Assembly: GCA_030148505.1 (NCBI GenBank)
Contig: JASBTI010000039.1
Coordinates: 1 to 53,079, forward strand
Source: Rhodanobacter sp.
Lineage (GTDB): Bacteria > Pseudomonadota > Gammaproteobacteria > Xanthomonadales > Rhodanobacteraceae
Direction of reading: 5' to 3'
DNA length: 53,079 bases
The translations under genes were made by a program, and so were the position numbers. Below the pieces are notes generated by a model. That model saw only the letters and a program-made list of their open reading frames with translations, did not search any database and was not told the origin of the DNA. This document shows, one piece after another, positions 15,662 through 23,362 of the stretch; the first letter of the stretch is position 1, and each line of letters starts with the position of its first letter.

Positions 15662-16465
15662 TCAGGTTGCCCACGCGGTGGTGAGGCGGAGCATGAGGCC
15701 GTCTTCAAGAGGTAGCTGTTGCCCATCGGTCAGCTGTGCTGCAAAGCTGTCGTTGAGGACGGCCAGTGCCTCCGCATTCTTGTCCGTGGTGATCGTATCG
15801 AGCAGTCGTCCGACTTCGCCCTGGCTGTTGCGAAGCAGGGCACCGCTTTTTTTTGGCTGCGACAATTCGACGCCATGCAGATGTTGTTTGTGACCTCCGC
15901 GGTAGTGCAGCCGCGCCACGATTTCCTGGCCGGGATAGCAGCCCTTGTCGATGGCCACGGCTTGCAGTCGCGGCAAGGACAACGCCGTTGGCAAAAACGT
16001 ATCCTGCGTTCCGGCCACCAGCCAGGGCCAGCCCAGCCGCAGCTGTTGCCGTTGCCAGCCGCTGTCGACGACAGCTGACGAGGTGATCTGCAGGCTGTGT
16101 GAGCCGCAACCCAGGCAAAGCCCTCGCGCATGATCGTGCAGGGAGTACAGCGGTTGTGCCGAAGACGCAGTCAGCTGCTGCGGGGCGCGCGGAGTTATCG
16201 AGATGCGGGAACGAAAGACAAAGGGACGCAGTGCTGCGGCGATCGACGCGGCATCACCGCCACGCAGCAAGAGCAGCAACTGATCGTCGGCGACTCGACA
16301 GAGATGAAAGAGCGCGCGTACGCGGCCTTGGGCGTTCAGCCATGCGCTGAATTGCCACTGGCCCTGCGCCAGCGTGTCGACCTTGCTGCTGAACTGGGCA
16401 TGCGCGAATGCGATGGCATCGGCGCCTTCGATCAGCACGGTTTCGGCGTAAGGAGGTGTCGTCAT
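15662..16465 (-). CDS. ygfZ: tRNA-modifying protein YgfZ (folate-binding, GcvT-like)
   Basis: Folate-dependent protein (267 aa) that supports iron-sulfur enzymes such as MiaB, related to the glycine-cleavage T protein and mitochondrial IBA57. The diagnostic KGCYPGQEIVAR block (motif K-G-C-Y-x-G-Q-E) with its conserved Cys is intact. The ATG at 16465 (MTTPPYAETVLIEG) is preferred over the upstream start at 16504 because an AGGAGG sits just before it on the complement side of the usual family start region and the extra residues are unlike the family. Divergent from the succinate dehydrogenase locus, itself rich in Fe-S clusters. Confidence 0.88.
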   Translation of the reverse strand: MTTPPYAETVLIEGADAIAFAHAQFSSKVDTLAQGQWQFSAWLNAQGRVRALFHLCRVADDQLLLLLRGGDAASIAAALRPFVFRSRISITPRAPQQLTASSAQPLYSLHDHARGLCLGCGSHSLQITSSAVVDSGWQRQQLRLGWPWLVAGTQDTFLPTALSLPRLQAVAIDKGCYPGQEIVARLHYRGGHKQHLHGVELSQPKKSGALLRNSQGEVGRLLDTITTDKNAEALAVLNDSFAAQLTDGQQLPLEDGLMLRLTTAWAT

Positions 16466-16631
16466 GGTCACACTCGGAATGGGGGTCGGGAGTGACTCGC
16501 ACAAGGGCTCGCGTGCACCAGGTCGAGCCTCTGTCCGGGTTCGACCCTGGCGGGTTGGTGAGGCCCTCTCGGCGCGTCAAGTGTTGTGCTGCTATGCCGC
16601 ATGGTATTACTCTTGACCGGCTTACAAACCT

Positions 16632-16799
16632 ATGTCCGATACCTCTCTTCCAACCGAATCCAAGCCTGTTTCCGTTCCCACGGAGACACCTGCTGCGCGC
16701 GGTACACCGGCTCAGGACAAGGCGGCGTTGGAGCGGCCGGCAGCTGATCCCACGCGTTACGGTGACTGGGAAAAGAACGGGCGCTGCATCGATTTCTGA
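16632..16799 (+). CDS. DUF1674 protein, SDHAF4-like succinate dehydrogenase assembly factor
   Basis: Short gene (55 aa) easily missed by ORF calling. The C-terminus is DPTRYGDWEKNGRCIDF (39-55), the conserved DUF1674/SDHAF4 tail; the first 38 residues are a disordered Pro/Thr/Ala-rich leader. In eukaryotes SDHAF4 binds flavinated SdhA and promotes its assembly with SdhB. Here the gene is placed 87 bp before sdhC on the same strand, which agrees with that role. The bacterial function is inferred from homology and context. Confidence 0.85.
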   Translation: MSDTSLPTESKPVSVPTETPAARGTPAQDKAALERPAADPTRYGDWEKNGRCIDF

Positions 16800-16886
16800 C
16801 TGATCGGTGGCGGTAGCGCCACTTGGTCAAGTAGAGCCGGGCAGTTCGGGCATGGACACCAGCGACTCCACCTCAGGATAGCCACC

Positions 16887-17282
16887 ATGGCAGATACGCG
16901 ACGACCGCTCTCTCCGCATCTTCAGATCTACAGATGGCAAGTGCAGATGGTGACATCCATCCTGCATCGGGCTACCGGCGTGGCGCTGGCCATGGGCACC
17001 TTGATAATCGTTTGGGGCTTGCTTTCGCTGGCATCGAGCGAGCAGAGCTACGCGCAATTCAAGGCATGGCTTGGCAGTCCAGTGGGGGTACTGTTGATGT
17101 TTGGCTGGAGCTGGGCGCTGTTCTATCACTTGTGCAACGGCATACGCCACCTGGTGCAGGACACCGGTGCCGGATACGCCGTTCCGCAGTTCATCCGATC
17201 GAGCTGGCTGGCGGTGATCGCCAGTGTGTTGCTGGTGGCCGCCACCTGGGCCTGGGTACTGCTCGCCGGAGGTGCCGCATGA
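16887..17282 (+). CDS. sdhC: Succinate dehydrogenase cytochrome b556 subunit
   Basis: Membrane anchor of respiratory complex II (131 aa, three helices). The N-terminal signature RPLSPHLQIYRWQVQMVTSILHRATG contains the quinone-site Ser24 and Arg28 and His27; the heme b ligand is His81 in LFYHLCNGIRHL. The stop overlaps the sdhD start as ATGA. Operon order sdhC-sdhD-sdhA-sdhB is standard. Confidence 0.95.
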   Translation: MADTRRPLSPHLQIYRWQVQMVTSILHRATGVALAMGTLIIVWGLLSLASSEQSYAQFKAWLGSPVGVLLMFGWSWALFYHLCNGIRHLVQDTGAGYAVPQFIRSSWLAVIASVLLVAATWAWVLLAGGAA

Positions 17283-17668
17283 GCGCACACGATCTGCAAC
17301 ACCCCTTCAAGCGTGCGCGCGGGCTCGGCTCGGCGCAGTCCGGCGCAGGCCATTGGTGGATGCAGCGGGTTACTGCCGCGGCCCTGGTGGTGCTCGCCCT
17401 CTGGTTCGTGATCCTGGTACTCGGCTTGTTGCACGCGGACTATGCGCAGGCTCGCGCCGCCGTGGCCAGGCCCTGGAATGCGGTGTTGCTGATGGCGTTC
17501 CTGATCACGGCCTTCTGGCATGCCGTGCTTGGACTGCAAGTGGTGATCGAGGATTACGTGCACACCCGCTGGAAGGAAGTCTCCTTGTTGGTGGCAATCA
17601 AGTTCCTCGCGGCGCTCGGTGCGCTGGCGAGCGTGCTGGCCGTACTGCGCATTGCATTGGGAGCCTAG
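17279..17668 (+). CDS. sdhD: Succinate dehydrogenase hydrophobic membrane anchor subunit
   Basis: Second membrane anchor (129 aa, three helices). The second heme-ligand candidate is His81 in AFWHAVLGLQVVIEDYV, and the following Asp92-Tyr93 pair corresponds to the conserved D-Y of the ubiquinone site. The start is set by the ATGA overlap with sdhC; the longer open frame from 16934 is only read-through of the other frame. sdhA follows after 6 bp. Confidence 0.94.
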   Translation: MSAHDLQHPFKRARGLGSAQSGAGHWWMQRVTAAALVVLALWFVILVLGLLHADYAQARAAVARPWNAVLLMAFLITAFWHAVLGLQVVIEDYVHTRWKEVSLLVAIKFLAALGALASVLAVLRIALGA

Positions 17669-17674
17669 AGTTCG

Positions 17675-19462
17675 ATGGAAAGTTACAAGATCCAGCAGCA
17701 CAAGTACGACGTGATCGTGATCGGCGCCGGCGGTGCCGGCCTGCGTGCGACATTCGGCCTGGCCGAGAAGGGACTCAAGGCCGCCTGCATTACCAAGGTG
17801 TTTCCGACCCGCTCGCACACGGTGGCGGCGCAAGGTGGTATTTCGGCAGCGCTCGGCAACATGGGCGAGGACGATTGGCGCTTTCATTTTTACGACACCA
17901 TCAAGGGTTCCGACTGGCTCGGCGATCAGGACGCGATCGAGTACATGTGCCGTGAGGCGATTCCGTCGATCATCGAGCTGGAGCATTACGGTGTGCCGTT
18001 CTCGCGCACCGAGGAAGGCAAGATCTACCAGCGCCCGTTCGGCGGCATGACTACGCACTACGGCAAGGGCACCGCACAACGAACCTGTGCAGCGGCCGAT
18101 CGCACCGGGCACGCGATCCTGCATACGCTGTATCAGCAGGCGCTGGCGCATGACGCCACGTTTTTTGTCGAGTATTTCGCAATCGATCTGATCTTCGATG
18201 ACGAGGGCGTGTGCCGCGGCGTGCTGGCACTGGACATGAACGAGGGTACCTTGCACGTGTTCCGCGGGCAGGCCGTGGTGATGGCCACCGGCGGTTACGG
18301 ACGTGCCTATTTCAGCGCGACCTCGGCGCACACCTGCACCGGTGACGGTGGCGGCATGGTGTTGCGGGCCGGTCTGGCGCTCCAGGACATGGAGTTCGTG
18401 CAGTTCCATCCCACCGGCATCTACGGCGCTGGCTGCCTGATTACCGAGGGCGTGCGTGGCGAGGGCGGTTACCTCACCAATTCCGAGGGCGAGCGTTTCA
18501 TGGAACGCTACGCCCCGAACGCCAAGGACCTGGCCTCGCGCGACGTGGTCAGCCGTGCCATGACGATCGAGATCCGCGAAGGTCGCGGTGTCGGCGAAAA
18601 CAAGGATCACATCCACCTGAACCTGATGCACCTCGGCCCCGAGGTGATCAACGAACGCCTGCCGGGTATCGCCGAATCGGCGCGCATCTTTGCCGGCGTG
18701 GACGTGACCAGGGAGCCGATTCCGGTGATTCCGACCGTGCACTACAACATGGGCGGTATTCCGACCAACTACCACGGCGAAGTGGTGCAGAAGAAGGGCG
18801 ACGATGTCGACGCCGTCGTCCCGGGCTTGTTCGCCATCGGCGAGGCAGCTTGTGTGTCGGTGCACGGCGCCAATCGACTGGGTTCGAATTCGCTGCTGGA
18901 TCTGGTGGTGTTCGGTCGCGCCGTGGCAAATCGCTGCGCCGAGCTGATCAAACCCGGTGCTGCCCACAAGGATCTGCCGTCCAGTGCGCTGGACAAGGCG
19001 CTGGGACGTTTCGACAAACTGCGTCACGCCAAGGGCGGCACGCCGACGGCGAAGATCCGGGCGGAGATGCAGCGGACCATGCAGAAGGACGCGGCGGTGT
19101 TCCGCACCGGCGAGACGCTCGGCCAGGGCAAGCAGAAAATTTCCGAGATCTACGACTCCTTCAAGGACGTCCATGTCAGCGATCAGTCGCTGATCTGGAA
19201 CACCGACCTGATCGAGACCCTGGAGCTTTCCAACCTGTTGGCGCAGGCGGTGGCTACCATGCATTCGGCCGAGCAGCGGCCGGAGAGCCGCGGTGCTCAC
19301 GCTCGCGAGGATTTTCCGGACCGGCATGACGATCAGTGGATGAAGCATACGTTGGTGAAGGTGGATGAAGCGGGCAAGACCAGCTTCGAATTCCGTCCGG
19401 TGCACCTGTACACCTTGACCGATGAGGTCGAGATGGTGCCGCCGAAGAAGCGCGTTTACTGA
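17675..19462 (+). CDS. sdhA: Succinate dehydrogenase flavoprotein subunit
   Basis: Catalytic subunit (595 aa) oxidising succinate to fumarate. The FAD motif is VIGAGGAG (15-22), the covalent flavin His48 lies in [12 protein letters not shown], and active-site regions include [43 protein letters not shown] and [16 protein letters not shown]. Covalent FAD attachment would need SdhE, encoded 1 kb downstream. Full length with no defects seen. Confidence 0.97.
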   Translation: MESYKIQQHKYDVIVIGAGGAGLRATFGLAEKGLKAACITKVFPTRSHTVAAQGGISAALGNMGEDDWRFHFYDTIKGSDWLGDQDAIEYMCREAIPSIIELEHYGVPFSRTEEGKIYQRPFGGMTTHYGKGTAQRTCAAADRTGHAILHTLYQQALAHDATFFVEYFAIDLIFDDEGVCRGVLALDMNEGTLHVFRGQAVVMATGGYGRAYFSATSAHTCTGDGGGMVLRAGLALQDMEFVQFHPTGIYGAGCLITEGVRGEGGYLTNSEGERFMERYAPNAKDLASRDVVSRAMTIEIREGRGVGENKDHIHLNLMHLGPEVINERLPGIAESARIFAGVDVTREPIPVIPTVHYNMGGIPTNYHGEVVQKKGDDVDAVVPGLFAIGEAACVSVHGANRLGSNSLLDLVVFGRAVANRCAELIKPGAAHKDLPSSALDKALGRFDKLRHAKGGTPTAKIRAEMQRTMQKDAAVFRTGETLGQGKQKISEIYDSFKDVHVSDQSLIWNTDLIETLELSNLLAQAVATMHSAEQRPESRGAHAREDFPDRHDDQWMKHTLVKVDEAGKTSFEFRPVHLYTLTDEVEMVPPKKRVY

Positions 19463-19484
19463 GAACCAGGACCGGAGACCCACC

Positions 19485-20267
19485 GTGGCAGAGTTCACCC
19501 TCCCCAAGAATTCCAAGATCCAGCCCGGCAAGCATTACCCGGCCAAGGGTGCGAAGAAACCGCGCACTTTCCGTGTCTATCGCTGGTCGCCGGACGATGA
19601 GCAGAACCCGCGTATCGACACCTACGAAGTCGATCTGGCCGCCTGCGGCCCGATGGTTCTCGACGCGCTGCTGAAGATCAAGAACGAGATCGATCCCACG
19701 CTGAGCCTGCGACGTTCCTGTCGTGAAGGCATCTGCGGCTCGTGTGCGATGAACATCGATGGCACCAACACGCTGGCCTGTACCCGGGCGATCGAGGAGT
19801 GCGGCTCCGGTGACGTCAAGATATATCCGCTGCCGCACATGCCGGTGGTGAAGGACCTGGTTCCCGACCTGACCCACTTCTACGCGCAGTTCGCCTCGAT
19901 CAAGCCGTGGTTGCGCACCCAGAGTGCGGCGCCTGATCGTGAGCGCCTGCAATCGCCCGAAGATCGCAAGAAGCTCGATGGCCTGTACGAGTGCATCCTG
20001 TGCGCCTGCTGCTCGACCAGTTGCCCGAGCTACTGGTGGAATGGCGACAAGTACCTGGGGCCGGCGGTGCTGCTGCAGGCGTACCGCTGGGTCGTCGATT
20101 CGCGCGATGAAGACACCGGGGCACGCCTTGACGACCTCGAGGATCCGTTCAAGTTGTATCGCTGCCATACCATCATGAACTGCGCGCGTACCTGTCCGAA
20201 GGGGCTCAACCCGGCCAAGGCGATCGCGGAGATCAAGAAGCTGATGGTCGAACGACGTTCGGCCTGA
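19485..20267 (+). CDS. sdhB: Succinate dehydrogenase iron-sulfur subunit
   Basis: Electron-transfer subunit (260 aa) with three clusters: [2Fe-2S] in [16 protein letters not shown]...LAC, [4Fe-4S] in [12 protein letters not shown] and [3Fe-4S] in [17 protein letters not shown]. The start is GTG at 19485, preceded by GGAG; no ATG fits. The frame upstream (from 19422) overlaps sdhA and is not translated. It is followed by a 197-bp gap holding an inverted repeat before sdhE. Confidence 0.95.
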   Translation: MAEFTLPKNSKIQPGKHYPAKGAKKPRTFRVYRWSPDDEQNPRIDTYEVDLAACGPMVLDALLKIKNEIDPTLSLRRSCREGICGSCAMNIDGTNTLACTRAIEECGSGDVKIYPLPHMPVVKDLVPDLTHFYAQFASIKPWLRTQSAAPDRERLQSPEDRKKLDGLYECILCACCSTSCPSYWWNGDKYLGPAVLLQAYRWVVDSRDEDTGARLDDLEDPFKLYRCHTIMNCARTCPKGLNPAKAIAEIKKLMVERRSA

Positions 20268-20302
20268 TGGATCGTCGCCACCACGTGGCGACACGGCTAT
20301 GG

Positions 20303-20430
20303 CTTCTCCCCAGCGGGGAGAAGGCGAGGTGAGGGCGCGGATGCTCGCGGGAAAGTCGATCGGAGCTTCCTTTTGAGGCAGGCATCCCGCAAGATTGTCC
20401 TCTCACCTCAACCCGCTCCCAAGGGGGAAG
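20303..20430. repeat. REP-like imperfect inverted repeat between sdhB and sdhE
   Basis: The left end is a perfect hairpin CTTCTCCCC / GGGGAGAAG with loop AGC (20303-20323) followed by GCGAGGTGAGGGC. The right end (20399-20430), read on the minus strand, is CTTCCCCCTTGGGAGCGG then TTGAGGTGAGAGG, so the GAGGTGAG blocks face each other. The arrangement resembles the intergenic CTCTCCCC-type repeats of Xanthomonadales genomes. It may act as a transcript-stabilising or attenuating element between sdhB and sdhE. Confidence 0.6.
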
Positions 20431-20464
20431 ACGATGCCATGGACGCGCTGTGCAGAGGTGTTTG

Positions 20465-20719
20465 ATGGAAGCCGAAGATCCCCAACTGAAGCGTCTGCGC
20501 TGGCGCGCCCGCCGCGGCACGCGCGAGCTCGATGCCTTGTTTGGCGGCTGGCTGGAGGAGCATTTTGCCCAGGCCGATGACACACAGCGGATGGCATTCG
20601 ACCAACTGCTCGATGCACAGGACCCGGATCTTTGGGACTGGGTGATGGGGCACGCGCGGCCGCCCCGGAAGGACTGGCAGTCGATCATCGATGACATCCG
20701 CACCCGCCATCGGCTTTGA
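20465..20719 (+). CDS. sdhE: FAD assembly factor SdhE
   Basis: Small helical protein (84 aa) that promotes covalent flavinylation of SdhA. The RGxxE hallmark is seen in RRGTRELD (about 17-24), and the WDWVMGH segment near the C-terminus is also typical. The ATG at 20465 is chosen over 20450 because it starts the normal MEAEDPQLKRLRWRARRG. In E. coli the same family was first described as CptB/YgfY, antitoxin to YgfX; here the ygfX-like gene overlaps its 3' end by 29 bp. Confidence 0.92.
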   Translation: MEAEDPQLKRLRWRARRGTRELDALFGGWLEEHFAQADDTQRMAFDQLLDAQDPDLWDWVMGHARPPRKDWQSIIDDIRTRHRL

Positions 20720-21128
20720 ATACCGGCCATCGCGCCGGTTCGCGCAGGCGCTGGCGGCCGTTGCCCTGCTGGGCTGCCTGTCGGTGGTGCTTTGCGCGCT
20801 GTCGTGGTGGCTGAAAGGCTTGCTGCTGGCTGGTGTGCTGGTGGCGACAGGCGGCGCGATTGGCAAGCTCCTCGGCTCGCCGGTAACAGCCACTGGCTGG
20901 AGCTCGGACAGCGGCTGGGTGTTGCACCTGCACTCGCACGAAGACGTTCCGGCCACGCTGGCGTCCTTTCGCGTGCTGGGCACCTGGGTATGGCTGCGCC
21001 TGGTTACCGCGGAACATGGCATCCACGTGTTGCTGCTGTTGCCGGACAACAGCGATACGGACATTCGTCGTCGCTTGCGCATGCGACTGGCGACATTGCA
21101 GCCCGGCGAGGCGTTACCTCGGCTCTGA
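20691..21128 (+). CDS. ygfX: YgfX-like inner-membrane protein
   Basis: Protein of 145 aa with two adjacent N-terminal membrane helices (about 18-38 and 41-60) and a soluble C-terminal domain, the same plan and length as E. coli YgfX (CptA). The C-terminal LRLVTAEHGIHVLLLLPDNSD and DIRRRLRMRLATLQ region parallels the YgfX pattern. Its position directly after and overlapping sdhE, as in enterobacteria, supports the call. YgfX has been reported to inhibit FtsZ/MreB in E. coli; sequence identity appears low, so that function is uncertain here. Confidence 0.65.
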   Translation: MTSAPAIGFEYRPSRRFAQALAAVALLGCLSVVLCALSWWLKGLLLAGVLVATGGAIGKLLGSPVTATGWSSDSGWVLHLHSHEDVPATLASFRVLGTWVWLRLVTAEHGIHVLLLLPDNSDTDIRRRLRMRLATLQPGEALPRL

Positions 21129-21273
21129 GCGAACCATCGATACCGCTTCGAGCGGCTTGCTGCCGTCACGCTGTTCGGGCACTCTGCCGCGGCGACGCGG
21201 TCTATGCGCTACCGTGCAGTCTTCCCGGCCGACGCAACGGCCCGTCCTCTTGGCTTTCACAGATCAGGTTGCC

Positions 21274-22515
21274 ATGTTCCGACCGCTAGAACTCTTCATT
21301 GGCCTGCGCTACACCCGCGCCAAGCGACGCAACCAGTTCATCTCCTTCATTTCCACCGTGTCGATCGTGTGTATCGCGGTCAGCGTGATTGCGCTTATCA
21401 CGGTGATGTCGGTGATGAACGGCTTCGACTACCAGATGCGTTCGCGCATTCTGGGGGCGATTTCGCATGCCACCGTGACCAGTATCGGCGAGAGCATGCA
21501 AAACATGCCCAGAGCGATGAAAATCGTCGAGGCCAATCCCCACGTCCTCGGTGCGGCGCCCTATGTGGACACCGAGGCGATGTTGATGGCGCGGCGCTCC
21601 AGCGGTGCGCTGGTGCGCGGCATCGAGCCAGCGCAGGAGCCGAAGGTCGACCAGATCGACAAGCACATGGTCGAGGGCAGTCTCGACAGCCTGACCCCGA
21701 ACAGCTGGAACATCGTGCTCGGCAGGGATCTGGCGACCACGCTCGGGGTCAGTGTCGGGGATCGGGTGATCATGGCGGTGCAGCGGATGCGTGCCACCCC
21801 GATGGGCGGTGTACCACGAATGCGCAGCTTCCAGGTGACCGGGTTGTTCCAGCTGGGCATGGAGCAGTTCGACTCCAATCTCGCCTTGGTCAACATCTCC
21901 GATGCCGAAAAGCTCAATGACCTGACCGGTCCCACCGGTATCCGCCTGCGCCTGGACAACCTGTTCAATGCGCGCCCGGTTGCCCGCGAGCTGTCCGGCA
22001 AGCTGGGCCAGGTCTACCGGGTGCAGACCTGGATGGATACCAATGCCAACCTGTTTCATGCCTTGTCGATGGAAAAGATGGTGATGTTCATCATCCTGTC
22101 GCTGATCATCCTGGTGGCGGTCATCAACTTGATCTCGATGCTGATGATGCTGGTCACCGACAAGCAGGCCGACATCGCGATCCTGCGCACCCTCGGTGCG
22201 ACCCCACGCAGCATCATGGGCATGTTCATGGTGCAAGGCGTACTGGTCGGTGTGGTCGGCATCGGCTTCGGGGTGGGCTTTGGCTCGCTGCTGTCGTGGA
22301 AGCTGCCGGGCATCATCAAATGGATCGAGCACACTTTCCACGTCACCTTCCTGTCGCCGGACATCTACTACATCAGCGAAGTGCCGAGCCGGCTGGACTG
22401 GCACGACGTCAGCATGGTCGCGCTGCTGACCTTTACTTTCTCGCTGCTGGCCACCCTTTATCCCGCCTGGCGTGCCTCGCGTACCCAGCCGGCGCAGGCA
22501 TTGCGTTATGAATAA
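21274..22515 (+). CDS. lolC: Lipoprotein-releasing ABC transporter permease LolC/LolE
   Basis: Inner-membrane permease (413 aa) of the LolCDE machine that extracts outer-membrane lipoproteins. It begins [27 protein letters not shown], a family signature, and has four membrane helices: one near the N-terminus and three in the C-terminal FtsX domain, separated by a large periplasmic domain. The frame opens at 21016, but the ATG at 21274 fits the family start. It overlaps lolD by 8 bp. Whether it corresponds to LolC or LolE cannot be told; no second permease gene is adjacent, so a homodimeric LolF-like arrangement is possible. Confidence 0.9.
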   Translation: MFRPLELFIGLRYTRAKRRNQFISFISTVSIVCIAVSVIALITVMSVMNGFDYQMRSRILGAISHATVTSIGESMQNMPRAMKIVEANPHVLGAAPYVDTEAMLMARRSSGALVRGIEPAQEPKVDQIDKHMVEGSLDSLTPNSWNIVLGRDLATTLGVSVGDRVIMAVQRMRATPMGGVPRMRSFQVTGLFQLGMEQFDSNLALVNISDAEKLNDLTGPTGIRLRLDNLFNARPVARELSGKLGQVYRVQTWMDTNANLFHALSMEKMVMFIILSLIILVAVINLISMLMMLVTDKQADIAILRTLGATPRSIMGMFMVQGVLVGVVGIGFGVGFGSLLSWKLPGIIKWIEHTFHVTFLSPDIYYISEVPSRLDWHDVSMVALLTFTFSLLATLYPAWRASRTQPAQALRYE

Positions 22516-23236
22516 GCCCGTCATGCAACCTCTGTCCGCCGACGCGTCCAGCGGAAATGTGCTGCGCGCCAGCCATGTGGCCAAGACCTATGCCGAAGGC
22601 GGCCTGCGTACCGAGGTGCTCAGCGACGTCAGCTTTGCCTTGAAACGTGGCGAGACGCTGGCGATCGTGGGCGCGTCCGGCTCGGGCAAGAGCACCTTGC
22701 TGCACCTCATCGGCGGCCTCGACACGCTGACTGCCGGCGAAGTGGAAGTGGACGGCCGCGTGCTGTCGACGCTTTCGGACGCCGAGCGTGGCCGCGTGCG
22801 CAATCGCTCGCTCGGCTTCATCTACCAGTTCCACCACCTGCTGCCCGAGTTCACCGCGCTCGAAAATGTCTGCATGCCGTTGCTGATTCGCGGAACCGCG
22901 ATCACCGAGGCGCAACAGCAGGCCCGGGATTTGCTGGAGCGGGTGGGGCTGGCGGCGCGCACCCACCACAAACCGTCCGAGCTGTCCGGCGGCGAGCGCC
23001 AGCGCTGCGCGGTGGCACGGGCGCTGGTAACGCGTCCGGCCTGCGTGCTCGGCGACGAGCCCACCGGCAACCTCGACGAAGGCAATGCGGCACAGGTCTA
23101 TGGTCTGATGCTGGAACTCAATCGGGAAATCGGCACCAGCTTCATCCTGGTCACCCATGATCCACGGCTGGCGGCGCGGATGGATCGCACCCTGGTACTG
23201 CACAACGGCGTATTGCAGGAACACCCCGCCCGCTGA
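22508..23236 (+). CDS. lolD: Lipoprotein-releasing ABC transporter ATP-binding protein LolD
   Basis: ATPase (242 aa) energising lipoprotein release. Walker A is GASGSGKST, the signature LSGGERQR and Walker [12 protein letters not shown]; the LolD motif [18 protein letters not shown] is intact. The ATG at 22508 lies in the last codons of the permease gene, indicating coupled translation. Confidence 0.95.
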   Translation: MNKPVMQPLSADASSGNVLRASHVAKTYAEGGLRTEVLSDVSFALKRGETLAIVGASGSGKSTLLHLIGGLDTLTAGEVEVDGRVLSTLSDAERGRVRNRSLGFIYQFHHLLPEFTALENVCMPLLIRGTAITEAQQQARDLLERVGLAARTHHKPSELSGGERQRCAVARALVTRPACVLGDEPTGNLDEGNAAQVYGLMLELNREIGTSFILVTHDPRLAARMDRTLVLHNGVLQEHPAR

Positions 23237-23321
23237 CCTGGCCACGCCGGCAGCGTCGTCGCAGCGCACCTTTACGGTATCGGCCTACACATATTTCCTC
23301 CATGACGCCACCGGGATCGGG

Positions 23322-23346
23322 TTAGGCTCGATCCCGTCAGGGACGA
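23322..23346. repeat. Inverted repeat just upstream of comEC
   Basis: Perfect 8-bp arms CGGGATCG (23322-23329) and CGATCCCG (23339-23346) with a 9-nt loop, 86 bp after lolD and 16 bp before the comEC start. No T-tract follows, so it could be an operator or an mRNA structure limiting comEC translation rather than a terminator. Confidence 0.45.
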
Positions 23347-23362
23347 TGTGAGGGGTATTCCG

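Noticed and set aside
15372..15893. 173-codon plus-strand open frame running into ygfZ
   Set aside because: Half of it lies antisense to ygfZ, it is Ser/Cys-rich without motifs and has no convincing start signal.
16520..16555. tRNA-like T-arm (GGGTTCGACCC) between ygfZ and the DUF1674 gene
   Set aside because: The stem fails beyond the first two pairs, and no matching acceptor, D or anticodon arms occur around it.
17126..19531. 801-codon open frame on the minus strand across sdhD-sdhA
   Set aside because: It is the antisense shadow of highly conserved sdh genes in GC-rich DNA; its translation has no recognisable domain and no ribosome binding site.
21286..22584. 432-codon minus-strand open frame opposite lolC
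   Set aside because: The translation is dominated by His, Gln and Asp as expected from an antisense frame; lolC on the plus strand is unmistakable.
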